Source: Burkholderiales bacterium Ga0077547 | GTDB lineage: Bacteria > Pseudomonadota > Gammaproteobacteria > Burkholderiales > Burkholderiaceae_C | Reading direction: 5' to 3' | Length of the DNA: 64,000 nt | Assembly (NCBI GenBank): GCA_001464195.1 | Contig: LNEY01000012.1 | Location: 124,001 to 188,000, forward strand | Part shown: piece after piece, positions 18,010 to 27,634 of the stretch | Numbering within the stretch: position 1 is the stretch's first letter | Layout of the letters: each line of letters opens with the position of its first letter | Notes under the pieces: model-generated | Seen by the model: only the letters and a program-made list of their open reading frames with translations | The model's database searches: none | What the model was told of the DNA's origin: nothing | Translations under genes and position numbers: made by a program

Positions 18010-21000
18010 TCAGAAGGCGCTGGGGGTTCGGCGCATGTCGAGGGTGAACGGGTAGTTCGGGTTGCGCTCGTCCTTGGGCACCTCCATCTTGCCCGGCGTG
18101 TGGCCAGTGCGGAAGAAACGCGCCAAGCGGCGGGCCTCGGCCTCGAAGGCGTTGACCGGGAAGCTGTCGTAGCTGCGCCCGCCAGGGTGCGCCACGTGGT
18201 ACTGACAACCGCCCATCGAGCGGCCCATCCAGGTGTCTAGCAGGTCGAACGTCAGCGGCGCATGCACCCCGATCGTCGGATGCAGCGCTGAAGGCGGGTT
18301 CCACGCCTTGTAGCGCACGCCGCCGACGAACTCGCCCACCTGGCCGGTCGGCTGCATCGGCACCACCCGGCCGTTGCAGGTCAGCACATGGCGGTCGCCG
18401 ACCAGACCGGTCGCCTTCAATTGCACCCGCTCGACCGACGAGTCGACGTAGCGTGCCGTGCCGCCAGAAGCACCCTCCTCGCCCATCACATGCCAGGGCT
18501 CGAGGGCCAAACGCATCTCGACCTCGACGCCCAGCACCGCAAAGTCGCCAAGGCGCGGGAAGCGGAAATTGAGGTGCGGCGCAAACCAGTCGGTCTTCAT
18601 CGCGTAGCCGAAATTGTTCAGCTCCTCGATCACGTCGGTCAGGTCCTGCCAGATGAAGTGCGGCAACATGAAGCGGTCGTGCAGCTCGGTGCCCCAGCGC
18701 TTGAGACGCGCCGGGCGGTACGGCTCCTTCCAGAAGCGCGAGACCAGCGCGCGCATCAGCAACTGCTGCGTCAGGCTCATGCGGGCATGCGGCGGCATCT
18801 CGAACGCACGCATTTCCAGCAGGCCGAGCCTGCCGGTCGGGCCATCGGGCGAATAGAGCTTGTCGATGCAGAACTCGGCACGGTGGGTATTGCCCGACAC
18901 GTCGATCAGCAGGTTGCGCAGCAGGCGGTCGATCAGCCACGGTGGGCAGTAGTCGCCCTGCTCTCGGGTGACGCGTTGCAGTTCGGCGAATGCCACCTCG
19001 ATCTCGTAGACCGAATCGTTACGCGCCTCATCGACGCGCGGCGCCTGGCTGGTCGGGCCGACGAACAGGCCCGAGAACAAATAACTGAGCGCCGGATGGT
19101 TATGCCAGTAGGCGACCATGCTGGCGAGCAAATCGGGCCGGCGCAGGAACGGAGAGTCGGCCACCGTGGCGCCCCCCAGCACGAAGTGGTTGCCGCCGCC
19201 CGTACCGGTATGGCGGCCATCGACCATGAACTTCTCGGTCGAGAGCCTGGTTTCATGCGCGCTCTGGTACAGGTGCGTGGTCTGGTCGACCAGTTCTTCC
19301 CAGCTGTGCGCCGGGTGCACATTGACCTCGATCACGCCAGGGTCTGGCGTGACGCGCAGCGTGGACAGGCGCGGGTCCTTCGGCGGCTCGTAGCCTTCGA
19401 GGATGACGGGCAGCTTCATCTCGGCGGCGGTGTCTTCGACCGCAGCGATGATCTCCAGGTAGTCCTCCAGCGCCGTCATCGGCGGCATGAAGACATACAG
19501 CCGGCCGCCGCGGGGCTCAGCGCACAGCGCCGTGCGGCTGATCCAGGCAGCCGACTCGAATTTGTCGGGCACGCGCAGGCTGCTGGCCGGCGCACTGGCC
19601 ACCGATTTGTCGGGGCCTTGCGCGGCGCGCGAACGCTCGGCGAAACCGGCTGATGAACCATTGGCTGGCACGGCTGCAGACGATGCGCCTTGTCCGTCGG
19701 TGGAGCCATTCGGAGTTGTGGCCGCAAAGCGCAGCCGCCGATACGGTGGCAGCGGCACGAAAGTCTGGGTCTGATCGACAGGCAGCACCCAGGGCATGTC
19801 GCCTTCCTTGGCCCAGGGCTGCGAGTCCAGCGGCAGCCGGAAGCCCAGCGGTGAGTCACCCGGCACCAGGTAGCAGCGCTCGGAGCGCAGGAACCATGGC
19901 CCGGTGGTCCAGCGCGGCTGGCCCAGCGTGCCTCGAGCGATCGGCAGCACGTGGCCCACGACTTTCTCAAGCCCCTGGCTGAACACCTTGCGCAGACGAT
20001 CACGCTCCATCGGATCGGACAGGCGCGCGTCGAGCGGATCGACATTGGTGGGGAGCTTGCGCTCGCGCCACAGGTAGTACCAGGTGTCCTCGTAGGCCGG
20101 GAACACGTACTTCGCATCGAGCGCCAGGCGGCGCGCCACGCTGCTCAGAAACTTGTGAGCCTGCGCATCGGTGACCTCGTAATCCTTGCGCTCGTTGGCA
20201 AACAGTTCGGGGTGCGTCCAGATCGGCTCGCGATCCTTGCGCCAGTACAGGTTCAGCGACCAGCGCGGCAGTTGCTCGCCGGGGTACCACTTGCCTTGGC
20301 CGTAGTGCAGCAGGCCACCCTGCCCGTACTTCAGGCGCAGCTTGTCCATCAGGTCGGCGCTCAGCAGCCGCTTGGTCGGGCCCATCGCCTCGGTGTTCCA
20401 TTCGGCGCCGTCGCGGTCGTCTACTGACACGAAGGTCGGCTCGCCGCCTTGCGTGAGCCGCACGTCGTTGCGGCGCAGGTCCAGATCGACCCGGTGCCCC
20501 AGCGCCTCGATGCCTTCCCATTGCGCATCGGTGTAGGGCAAGGTGACGCGCGGGGCCTCCCAGACCCGGGTGACGCTCATGCTGTGCTCGAACTCGGTCT
20601 CGCACTCGTCGATGGCGCCGCTGACCGGCGCGGCCGACGACGGGTCGGGCGAGCAGGCCAGTGGGATGTGGCCTTCGCCCGCCAGCAGACCCGAGGTCGG
20701 GTCGAGGCCGATCCAGCCAGCGCCCGGCAGGAACACTTCGCACCAGGCGTGGAGATCGGTGAAATCGATCTCGGTGCCGCTCGGACCGTCGAGCGATTTC
20801 ACATCGCTCTTGAGCTGGATCAGATAGCCGGAGACGAAGCGCGCTGCCACGCCCAGGTGTCGCATCAGTTGCACCAGCAGCCAGCCGGTGTCGCGGCAGG
20901 AGCCCAGCTTGTTGACCAGCGTTTCCTCGGGCGTCTGCACGCCCGGTTCCATGCGGATCGTGTAGCCGATGTCCTTTTGCAACTGCTGGTTCACGTCGAC

Positions 21001-21447
21001 CAGAAAGTTGTTCATCGGCGTCTTCTTGCCGGCAAAACGCTCGCGGCACGCGTCGAGGTAGGCCTGGAAATGTGGCGTGGCCTCGGCCTTCGCCATGTAC
21101 GGCGCCAGTTCGGCCTCCACCTCGGGGGCGTACTTGAACGGATAGTGCTCGGCCGACGGCTCCAGAAAAAAGTCGAACGGATTGAGCACCGACATCTCGG
21201 CCACCAGATCGATCTCGATGCGGAACGAGGTGGTCTTGTCCGGAAACACCAGACGCGCCAGGTAGTTCGACTGCGGGTCCTGCTGCCAGTTGATGAAGTG
21301 GGTGGCCGGCTCGACCCGCATCGAGTAGCTCAGGATGCGGGTGCGCGAATGAGGCGCCGGACGCAAACGCACGACCTGTGGGCCCAGGTTGATGGGCCGG
21401 TCGTAGCGGTAGTGCGTCACATGGTTCAGCGCGACGTGGATGGACAT
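18010..21447 (-). CDS. Transglutaminase-like domain fused to DUF2126 (predicted amidoligase)
   Basis: A 1145-residue protein. Residues 1-290 carry a transglutaminase fold with Cys184 (NKLGSCRDTGWLL), His233 (FTDLHAWCEVFL) and Asp249 (WIGLDPTSG). Residues about 300-1145 are DUF2126: LTQGGEPTFVSVDDRDGAEW, GLLHYGQGKWYPGEQLPRWS, HTGTGGGNHFVLGGATVADS and WPKEPY-like segments, ending near NPNYPFTLDMRR. DUF2126 has been proposed to be a glutamine-synthetase-like COOH-NH2 ligase on comparative grounds. The insert NGSTDGQGASSAAVPANGSS (about 575-610) is a low-complexity linker. It is the central gene of the five-gene minus-strand cluster, 94 bp downstream of the alpha-E gene and 61 bp upstream of the fused ATP-grasp gene. 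Confidence 0.92.
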   Translation of the reverse strand: MSIHVALNHVTHYRYDRPINLGPQVVRLRPAPHSRTRILSYSMRVEPATHFINWQQDPQSNYLARLVFPDKTTSFRIEIDLVAEMSVLNPFDFFLEPSAEHYPFKYAPEVEAELAPYMAKAEATPHFQAYLDACRERFAGKKTPMNNFLVDVNQQLQKDIGYTIRMEPGVQTPEETLVNKLGSCRDTGWLLVQLMRHLGVAARFVSGYLIQLKSDVKSLDGPSGTEIDFTDLHAWCEVFLPGAGWIGLDPTSGLLAGEGHIPLACSPDPSSAAPVSGAIDECETEFEHSMSVTRVWEAPRVTLPYTDAQWEGIEALGHRVDLDLRRNDVRLTQGGEPTFVSVDDRDGAEWNTEAMGPTKRLLSADLMDKLRLKYGQGGLLHYGQGKWYPGEQLPRWSLNLYWRKDREPIWTHPELFANERKDYEVTDAQAHKFLSSVARRLALDAKYVFPAYEDTWYYLWRERKLPTNVDPLDARLSDPMERDRLRKVFSQGLEKVVGHVLPIARGTLGQPRWTTGPWFLRSERCYLVPGDSPLGFRLPLDSQPWAKEGDMPWVLPVDQTQTFVPLPPYRRLRFAATTPNGSTDGQGASSAAVPANGSSAGFAERSRAAQGPDKSVASAPASSLRVPDKFESAAWISRTALCAEPRGGRLYVFMPPMTALEDYLEIIAAVEDTAAEMKLPVILEGYEPPKDPRLSTLRVTPDPGVIEVNVHPAHSWEELVDQTTHLYQSAHETRLSTEKFMVDGRHTGTGGGNHFVLGGATVADSPFLRRPDLLASMVAYWHNHPALSYLFSGLFVGPTSQAPRVDEARNDSVYEIEVAFAELQRVTREQGDYCPPWLIDRLLRNLLIDVSGNTHRAEFCIDKLYSPDGPTGRLGLLEMRAFEMPPHARMSLTQQLLMRALVSRFWKEPYRPARLKRWGTELHDRFMLPHFIWQDLTDVIEELNNFGYAMKTDWFAPHLNFRFPRLGDFAVLGVEVEMRLALEPWHVMGEEGASGGTARYVDSSVERVQLKATGLVGDRHVLTCNGRVVPMQPTGQVGEFVGGVRYKAWNPPSALHPTIGVHAPLTFDLLDTWMGRSMGGCQYHVAHPGGRSYDSFPVNAFEAEARRLARFFRTGHTPGKMEVPKDERNPNYPFTLDMRRTPSAF

Positions 21448-21541
21448 TCAGGACTCCAGGGAGGGCACGAACAAGAGGTGCCGGAAAAACGCGTCAACAA
21501 GATGAAAGAGAGCCGCTGCTTACCGCGGCGACGTCGAAACC

Positions 21542-22549
21542 TCAGGACTGAACCGGCACCAGGAAGTCGCGACTGATGCCCACACCGAGCGTGCCCACCC
21601 GCTCCAGAAACTGCGTCAGGTACGCGTGCAGCCCGGTCGCCAGGATCTCGTCGATGCGGCCGTACTGCAGATCGGCCCGCAAGCGACCGGCGCGGCGCAG
21701 GGTCTCGCTGGACTGCTCGTTGGCGATCATGGTCAGGTTCGACAGCACCTCCTGCGTGCAGGCGGCCAGCGAGCGCGGCATGTCCGGGCGCAGGATCAGC
21801 AACTCGGCCACCTTCTCCGGCCGGATCACGTTGCGGTAGACCTTGCGATAGACCTCGAAGCCCGAGACCGACCGCAGGATCGCCGACCAGTGATAGAAGT
21901 CGTACTCGACATCGCGGCCGCTGACCGGCGTGTCGCCTTGAGACTGGCTCTGTGATTGGCTCATGCCATCGGGTCCGCCGAAGAATTCGCTCTCGACCGC
22001 GTGGAACTTCACATCGAGCAACCGCGCGGTGTTGTCGGCCCGCTCCAGGAAGCTGCCAATGCGCAGGAAGTGAAACGCGTCGTCCTGCAGCATCGTGCCC
22101 ACCGTCACGCCGCGCGACAGGTGCGACCGGAACTTGACCCATTCGAAGGCAGCGCCTGGGTCCTTGAGGAAGGCGCCGTTGCTGACCATGCGCTGGAACT
22201 CCAGCCAGGTCTGGTTCTGCGTTTCCCAGACCTCGGTCGTGAGCGTGCCGCGCACGGCGCGGGCGTTTTCGCGCGCGGCCATCAGGCAGTTGCGGATGCT
22301 CGAGCCGTTCTCCGGGTCGCTGACCATGTACTCCATGACGCTGCGGGCGGTCACGGCGCCGTAGCGCGACGCGAAGTCACCGCTCAGCTCGGAGATGCTG
22401 AGCAGGCCCTTCCAGCCCTGCTCGGCCGCGTCAGCAGATTGCGGCAGCAGCGACGTCTGGTAGTTGACATCCAGCATGCGCGCAGTGTTTTCGGCCCGCT
22501 CCATGTAGCGAGCCATCCAGAAGAGGTGATCGGCGGTTCTTGACAGCAT
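21542..22549 (-). CDS. Alpha-E domain protein (DUF403)
   Basis: A 335-residue all-helical alpha-E protein. It opens with the family hallmark LSRTADHLFWMARYMERAEN and has a second helical repeat AFHFLRIGSFLERADNTARLLD. Function is not established experimentally; the domain is nearly always encoded next to a circularly permuted ATP-grasp and a transglutaminase and is thought to assist the ligase. GGAGG stands 7 nt upstream of ATG 22549, which decides the start over an upstream in-frame ATG. It begins 13 bp after the ATP-grasp gene and is certainly co-transcribed with it. Confidence 0.92.
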   Translation of the reverse strand: MLSRTADHLFWMARYMERAENTARMLDVNYQTSLLPQSADAAEQGWKGLLSISELSGDFASRYGAVTARSVMEYMVSDPENGSSIRNCLMAARENARAVRGTLTTEVWETQNQTWLEFQRMVSNGAFLKDPGAAFEWVKFRSHLSRGVTVGTMLQDDAFHFLRIGSFLERADNTARLLDVKFHAVESEFFGGPDGMSQSQSQSQGDTPVSGRDVEYDFYHWSAILRSVSGFEVYRKVYRNVIRPEKVAELLILRPDMPRSLAACTQEVLSNLTMIANEQSSETLRRAGRLRADLQYGRIDEILATGLHAYLTQFLERVGTLGVGISRDFLVPVQS

Positions 22550-22562
22550 GTTCAGGCCTCCA

Positions 22563-23999
22563 TCAAGCTTCAAGTACCCAGGTGTCCTTGGTGCCGCCAC
22601 CCTGGGACGAATTGACGACCAGCGAGCCCTCCTTCAACGCCACACGCGTCAGGCCACCGGGCACCATCTGCACCGTCTTGCCACTGAGCACGAAGGGCCG
22701 CAGGTCGATGTGGCGCGGCGCGATGCCGGATTCGACAAAGGTGGGGCAGGTCGACAGCGCCAGCGTCGGCTGTGCGATGTAGCCTGTGGGATTGGCTTCA
22801 AGCACCGCGCGGAACTCGGCGATCTCGGCCTTGGTGGAGGCCGGGCCGACCAGCATGCCGTAGCCGCCCGCACCGTGCACCTCCTTGACCACCAGTTCGG
22901 GCAGGTGATCCAGCACGTACTTCAGATCGCCCGGCTCGCGGCACAGGTAGGTCGGCACGTTGTTCAGGATGGGCTTTTCGCCGAGATAGAACTCGATCAT
23001 CTTCGGCACATACGGGTAGATCGACTTGTCATCGGCGACACCGGTGCCAACCGCATTCGACAGCGTCACGTTGCCGGCGCGGTAGGCGCTGATCAGGCCG
23101 GCACAGCCCAGTGTCGAATCCTCTCGAAACACCGTCGGGTCGAGGAAGTCGTCGTCGAGCCGCCGGTAGATCACATCGACCCGCTTGGGGCCCTGCGTGG
23201 TGCGCATGTAGACGAAGTTGTCCTTGACGAACAGGTCCTGCCCCTCGACCAGTTCGATGCCCATCTGCTGCGCCAGGAAGGCATGCTCAAAGTAGGCGCT
23301 GTTGTACATGCCAGGCGTCAGCACCACCACGGTCGGCTCGTTGACCGATGCCGGCGCCACCGCGCGCAGGGTTTCGAGCAGCATGTCGGGGTAGTGCGCA
23401 ACCGGCTCGACACGGTGCTGGCTGAACAGCTCCGGGAACAGCCGCATCATCATCTTGCGGTTCTCGAGCATGTAGCTCACACCGCTGGGCACGCGCAGGT
23501 TGTCCTCGAGCACGTAGTAGCTGCCGGTGCCGTCGGCATTGCCGGCGCGCACGATGTCGATGCCGGCGATGTGCGAATAAACGCCGCAGGGCACATCGAC
23601 ACCCATCATCTCGGGCCGGAACTGCGCGTTCTTGAAGATCTGGTCGCCGGGGACGATGCCCGCCTTGATGATTTCCTGGTCGTGGTACACGTCGTGGATG
23701 AACCGGTTCAGCGCCACCACGCGCTGGCGCAGGCCCTTCTCCATCTCGATCCACTCGTGGGACGGAATCACCCGGGGAATCAGGTCGAACGGGATCAGCC
23801 GCTCGGTACCCGAGCCGTCCTCGTCCTTCGCGCCGTACACCGCGAAGGTGATACCGACGCGGCGAAAAATCATCTCCGCTTCTTCGCGGCGCGACTTCAT
23901 CACGTCGCCCGGTTGTTGCGCCAGCCACTGCTCGTAGCCGCGGTAATGCTCACGCACCTGGGTGCTGGTGGCCTGCATCTCGTCAAAACTTGATCTCAT
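22563..23999 (-). CDS. Circularly permuted type-2 ATP-grasp protein (stand-alone)
   Basis: A 478-residue ATP-grasp of the DUF404/DUF407 type. It shows ITFAVYGAKDEDGSGTERLI, GVYSHIAGIDIVRAG, NLRVPSGVSYMLENRKMM and VVVLTPGMYNSAYFEHAFLA. The C-terminal GGLTRVALKEGSLVVNSSQG-GGTKDTWVLEA parallels the fused copy at 15453-17948. The predicted chemistry is ATP-dependent amide bond formation. ATG 23999 is 8 nt from GAGGAG, better placed than ATG 24005 or 24032. It is the first gene of the minus-strand cluster; the 115 bp upstream to comEC presumably holds the promoter. Confidence 0.92.
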   Translation of the reverse strand: MRSSFDEMQATSTQVREHYRGYEQWLAQQPGDVMKSRREEAEMIFRRVGITFAVYGAKDEDGSGTERLIPFDLIPRVIPSHEWIEMEKGLRQRVVALNRFIHDVYHDQEIIKAGIVPGDQIFKNAQFRPEMMGVDVPCGVYSHIAGIDIVRAGNADGTGSYYVLEDNLRVPSGVSYMLENRKMMMRLFPELFSQHRVEPVAHYPDMLLETLRAVAPASVNEPTVVVLTPGMYNSAYFEHAFLAQQMGIELVEGQDLFVKDNFVYMRTTQGPKRVDVIYRRLDDDFLDPTVFREDSTLGCAGLISAYRAGNVTLSNAVGTGVADDKSIYPYVPKMIEFYLGEKPILNNVPTYLCREPGDLKYVLDHLPELVVKEVHGAGGYGMLVGPASTKAEIAEFRAVLEANPTGYIAQPTLALSTCPTFVESGIAPRHIDLRPFVLSGKTVQMVPGGLTRVALKEGSLVVNSSQGGGTKDTWVLEA

Positions 24000-24114
24000 C
24001 GGCATCACTCCTCGGGCCCAGGGAAGCAACATTCAGGCCATTGACGCCCCAAAACAGGGCGCCAGCGGGGCGCATGGTCACCATCGGACCGCCCGATCAT
24101 GCACGCAGTGCGCG

Positions 24115-26613
24115 TCATGGCCGTGGATCGGGCTGCCAATGCCAGTACCGGCTGGAGTCAGCGCGCTCGCAAACGGCTGGGTTCGATCCCCAGTCGGTAC
24201 CGCTGCGCCAGGTCCAGGCGCCGCACGTTGGTGTGTCGATGCGGGCAATGCCTCGTTCGCGGTAGCGGGCCAGCACCGCATCGGCCGGGTGCCCATAGCG
24301 GTTGAGGTGACCCACCTGAAACACCGCCAAGCGAGGTGCGACCGCGTCGAGAAACGCCGCCGTCGAGGACGTCTTGCTGCCATGGTGCGGCGCGATCAGC
24401 ACGGTGCTGCGCAAGGCCTCGGGCTGCTCCCGCAGCAAGCGGATCTCCTGCTCGCGCTCGATGTCGCCGGTCAGCAGCACACTGCCATCGTCCCCTGACG
24501 CGGCCTGCACCCTCAGCACACACGACATCCCGTTCGAACGCAGCGGCAACACGTAATCACCCGCTGCAGGGTGCAGTACCTCGAAGTTCACACCGTCCCA
24601 TTCCCACCTCTGACCCGCCTCACAGCGGCGCGACACGATCCCCTGCTGCTGCGCCTGCAGACGCAAGGGATGCAGCTCTTCGATCGAACTCGTCAGCTCG
24701 GCGATGGGCGCGCTCTGCAGCAAGCTGGACGCTCCGCCCACATGGTCGCTGTCACGGTGGCTCAGCACCAGCGTGTCGATGCGGTGATCGCCGCGCGCTC
24801 GCAGCAGCGGCAGCAGCACACGCTGCCCCGCATCGACCTCGGGCGCGTACTGCGGGCCGCTGTCGTAGAGCAGCACATGGTGTCGCGTTCGGACCAGCAC
24901 CGCCGTGCCCTGCCCGACGTCCGCAGCCACCAGCTCGAACTGGCCGTGGGGTGGCACGTCGCGCGGCGGCATCAGCAGCGGCCAGACCAGCGGCAGCGCC
25001 AGCGCCCGCAGGCGCCACGGCAGCGGCATCACCAGCAGCACAGCGCCCAACAAGCCCGCGGCCTGCGCCCAACCCGGCGCGACCCCCACAGACCACAGCA
25101 CGCCAGGCGCGCTCGCCAACCACTCCAGGCACGCGGTGAGCATCGCTACCACCGTGGCCGCCACGCTCCACAGCCAGGGTGCCGCACAGCCCAGCAGCGC
25201 CAGCGGCGTGATGACCAACGTGACCAGCGGGATCGCGACCAGGTTGGCCACAAAGCCGATCAACGACAACTGCTGAAAGAACACCAGCGTCAGCGGTGCG
25301 AGACCGAAGGTGGCCACCAGCTGAGTTCGAACGCCACCAGTGACGGCACCGCGCAGGCCTCGCTGCCACGCCGGGACCGGGCCCGGTGCCGAACGGTCAG
25401 GTTGACTCGACTCGACGGCAGGCGGCATCAGCTGCGCCTGGCCCGACACCATCAACAGACCGACGGCAGCAAACGACAGCCAGAACCCCGGCTGCAACAG
25501 GGCCCACGGATCGATCAAGGTCACCACGTCCGCAGCGATCAGCAACACCAGTGGCCACGGCCAGCGCACACCGACACTGCGCAGCAGCGTGACCGCCGCC
25601 AGCATCCAGACCGTGCGCTGCGCCGGCACCCCCCAGCCGGAAAGCACCGCATAGGCCAGCGCCACGACCAACCCGCCCCACAGTGCCGCCGCGGGTGCAG
25701 GGACCCACGACATCGCCGACACGCTGCGCCGCCACACGGCACCGATGACCAGACCGGCCAGCCAGGCAAACATCGTGACGTGAACTCCGCTGACCGACAC
25801 CAGATGCGAGATGCCGCTGCGGCGGAACAGCTCCCAGTCCTCGCGCTCGATCGCCGACTGATCGCCCACCGCCAATGCCGTCAATACGCCGGCCACGCGA
25901 GCCTCGGGCACCGCAGCGTCGATCGCATCACGCGCACGCTGGCGCAGTCGCTCGACCGGGTGCGCTGCTGCGCGATCCAACAGCTCCGGTGTGGGCGCGT
26001 CGCGCACCGACCCGGTGGCGCGCACACCTTCCTCGAACCAGCGCAGTTCCTGGTCGAAGCCATGCGGGTTCGCCAGCCCGTGCGGGCGGCGCAGTCGAAC
26101 CGTGAAGCGCCAGCGCTGGCCGGCGCGCAACTCGCGCTGTTCAGCCGATGGAGCCGCATCGTCGTCGAAGCCGTGGTACCAGCCCAGCGAAACGACCGAT
26201 GGCAGCACCACCGCCTTCCCGCCGAACGTCGCCTGCTCGACGTCGAAGCGGAAGCGCAAGCCGTTGGCGCCGCGCTGCGGCAGGCTGGCGACAACGCCTG
26301 TGATCTGCAGGTCGCGCGCCTCCAGCTGCACTGGCAGCGCTTCCGTCAGACGAAGCATCGCGCGGGCACCGGTGAGGCCATAGGCCAGCAAGGTCAGCCC
26401 CAGCGCCACGCCGATGGCTGCCACCGGAAGTCGGCGCCCAAGCAACAAGGGCGCAAGGAGCAGCGCCCCGATCGCCATGCAGAGCACGTAAACCGTCATC
26501 GGCTGCAGCGCAGCCTCCTGCAGCTGCACGGCGGCACCGACAGGCCACGCCGCGGCCCACATCGCGAGCCGCCAACCGGTGTTCGCGGCAGGGTCGGCGC
26601 GGTAGGCAGGCAT
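24115..26613 (-). CDS. comEC: ComEC/Rec2 DNA-uptake channel
   Basis: An 832-residue polytopic membrane protein of the ComEC/Rec2 family, which moves transforming single-stranded DNA across the inner membrane. An N-terminal soluble OB-like domain follows the first helices. The competence domain includes HLVSVSGVHVTMFAWLAGLV. The C-terminal metallo-beta-lactamase-like domain has LLYDSGPQYAPEVDAGQRV and LVLSHRDSDHVGGASSLL (the HxxxDH-type metal motif) and ends with APHHGSKTSSTAAFLDA. ATG 26613 gives the usual N-terminus. It diverges from the RidA-family gene, with 52 bp between. No other competence genes are in the window. Confidence 0.93.
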   Translation of the reverse strand: MPAYRADPAANTGWRLAMWAAAWPVGAAVQLQEAALQPMTVYVLCMAIGALLLAPLLLGRRLPVAAIGVALGLTLLAYGLTGARAMLRLTEALPVQLEARDLQITGVVASLPQRGANGLRFRFDVEQATFGGKAVVLPSVVSLGWYHGFDDDAAPSAEQRELRAGQRWRFTVRLRRPHGLANPHGFDQELRWFEEGVRATGSVRDAPTPELLDRAAAHPVERLRQRARDAIDAAVPEARVAGVLTALAVGDQSAIEREDWELFRRSGISHLVSVSGVHVTMFAWLAGLVIGAVWRRSVSAMSWVPAPAAALWGGLVVALAYAVLSGWGVPAQRTVWMLAAVTLLRSVGVRWPWPLVLLIAADVVTLIDPWALLQPGFWLSFAAVGLLMVSGQAQLMPPAVESSQPDRSAPGPVPAWQRGLRGAVTGGVRTQLVATFGLAPLTLVFFQQLSLIGFVANLVAIPLVTLVITPLALLGCAAPWLWSVAATVVAMLTACLEWLASAPGVLWSVGVAPGWAQAAGLLGAVLLVMPLPWRLRALALPLVWPLLMPPRDVPPHGQFELVAADVGQGTAVLVRTRHHVLLYDSGPQYAPEVDAGQRVLLPLLRARGDHRIDTLVLSHRDSDHVGGASSLLQSAPIAELTSSIEELHPLRLQAQQQGIVSRRCEAGQRWEWDGVNFEVLHPAAGDYVLPLRSNGMSCVLRVQAASGDDGSVLLTGDIEREQEIRLLREQPEALRSTVLIAPHHGSKTSSTAAFLDAVAPRLAVFQVGHLNRYGHPADAVLARYRERGIARIDTPTCGAWTWRSGTDWGSNPAVCERADSSRYWHWQPDPRP

Positions 26614-26665
26614 GCAGCGCAGTGTAGGATTTGGCGCTGCTTTTCCCAGCCACCCACACCCCCCC

Positions 26666-27133
26666 ATGTCCGCATCAACGTCCGTCTACGACCGCCTGAA
26701 AGACCTGGGCATCGCGCTGCCTCCACTGGCGATTCCGGCGGCGGCCTACCTGCCATTCGTGCGCACCGGCAACCTGGTGTTCCTGTCTGGCCACATTGCC
26801 AAACGAGACGGCAAGCCGTGGGTTGGCCAGCTCGGCCTGGACATGGACACGGCCACCGCTCAGCAAGCCGCGCGGGCTGTCGCCATCGATCTGCTGGGCA
26901 CGCTGCACGCAGCCGTGGGCGACTTGAATCAGGTCGAGCGCATCGTCAAGGTGATGAGCCTGGTCAACAGTACCGCCACCTACACCGAGCAGCACCTGGT
27001 GACCAACGGCTGCTCGGAACTGCTCGCAGCGGTGTTCGGTGAGAAGGGGCAGCATGCGCGCAGCGCGTTCGGTGTGGCGCAGATTCCGCTCGGCGCCTGC
27101 GTCGAGATCGAGTTGATCGCGCAGGTCGCCTGA
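26666..27133 (+). CDS. RidA family protein (YjgF/YER057c/UK114 fold)
   Basis: A 155-residue cytosolic protein of the RidA superfamily: VRTGNLVFLSGHIAKRDGKP, LHAAVGDLNQVERIVKVM, and RSAFGVAQIPLGACVEIELI near the C-terminus. Archetypal RidA deaminates reactive enamines from PLP enzymes. This one is the longer subtype (about 155 rather than 128 residues), and the arginine position sits in the changed context KGQHARSAFGVAQIP, so its substrate is uncertain. The ATG at 26666 is the first of the conserved block. Its stop codon shares a base with the dsbB ATG, so the two are coupled. Confidence 0.88.
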   Translation: MSASTSVYDRLKDLGIALPPLAIPAAAYLPFVRTGNLVFLSGHIAKRDGKPWVGQLGLDMDTATAQQAARAVAIDLLGTLHAAVGDLNQVERIVKVMSLVNSTATYTEQHLVTNGCSELLAAVFGEKGQHARSAFGVAQIPLGACVEIELIAQVA

Positions 27134-27618
27134 TGGCGACCTCATCATCCAGCACGACCCGGCTGCTGCTGGCGATGGCGGCGCTGTGCGTCGCGGCGGT
27201 GGGCCTCGCACTGGTGTCGCAGCATGTGTACGACATGCAGCCCTGCCCCTGGTGCATCCTGCAGCGCATCATCTACCTCGCCATCGCCTTGCTGTGCCTG
27301 ATCGCCGCGGCGGTGTCGGCGGCCATCCCGCGCCGAATCATCGGTGTGCTGACGCTGCTGCTGGCGCTGTCGGGCGGCGCGTCGGCGCTGTACCAGGAAC
27401 TGGTGGCCTCGAAATCGGCCTCGTGCAACCTGACGTTTGCCGACAAGGTCATCAGCGCGCTGGGTCTCGATGGCGCCTATCCGCCGCTGCTGCAGGTGAC
27501 CGCGAACTGCTCGGACGCCGCGGTCTCGGTGCTCGGCGTGCCCTATGCCTACTGGAGTCTGGCGCTGTTCATCGCCATCGCCGCGGCGTCCAGCCGCGTC
27601 ATGCTGCGGCCACGCTAG
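27133..27618 (+). CDS. dsbB: Disulfide bond formation protein B
   Basis: A 161-residue inner-membrane protein with four helices. DsbB reoxidises DsbA and passes electrons to ubiquinone. The two periplasmic cysteine pairs are present: Cys38-X2-Cys41 (QPCPWCILQR) in loop 1, and Cys98 (SASCNLTF) with Cys126 (TANCSDAA) in loop 2. The ATG overlaps the stop of the RidA-family gene by one base. Whether DsbA is supplied elsewhere is unknown; the convergent neighbour is a DsbA-fold cytosolic protein but not DsbA. Confidence 0.94.
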   Translation: MATSSSSTTRLLLAMAALCVAAVGLALVSQHVYDMQPCPWCILQRIIYLAIALLCLIAAAVSAAIPRRIIGVLTLLLALSGGASALYQELVASKSASCNLTFADKVISALGLDGAYPPLLQVTANCSDAAVSVLGVPYAYWSLALFIAIAAASSRVMLRPR

Positions 27619-27634
27619 CCAGTGCGGCGTCGAT

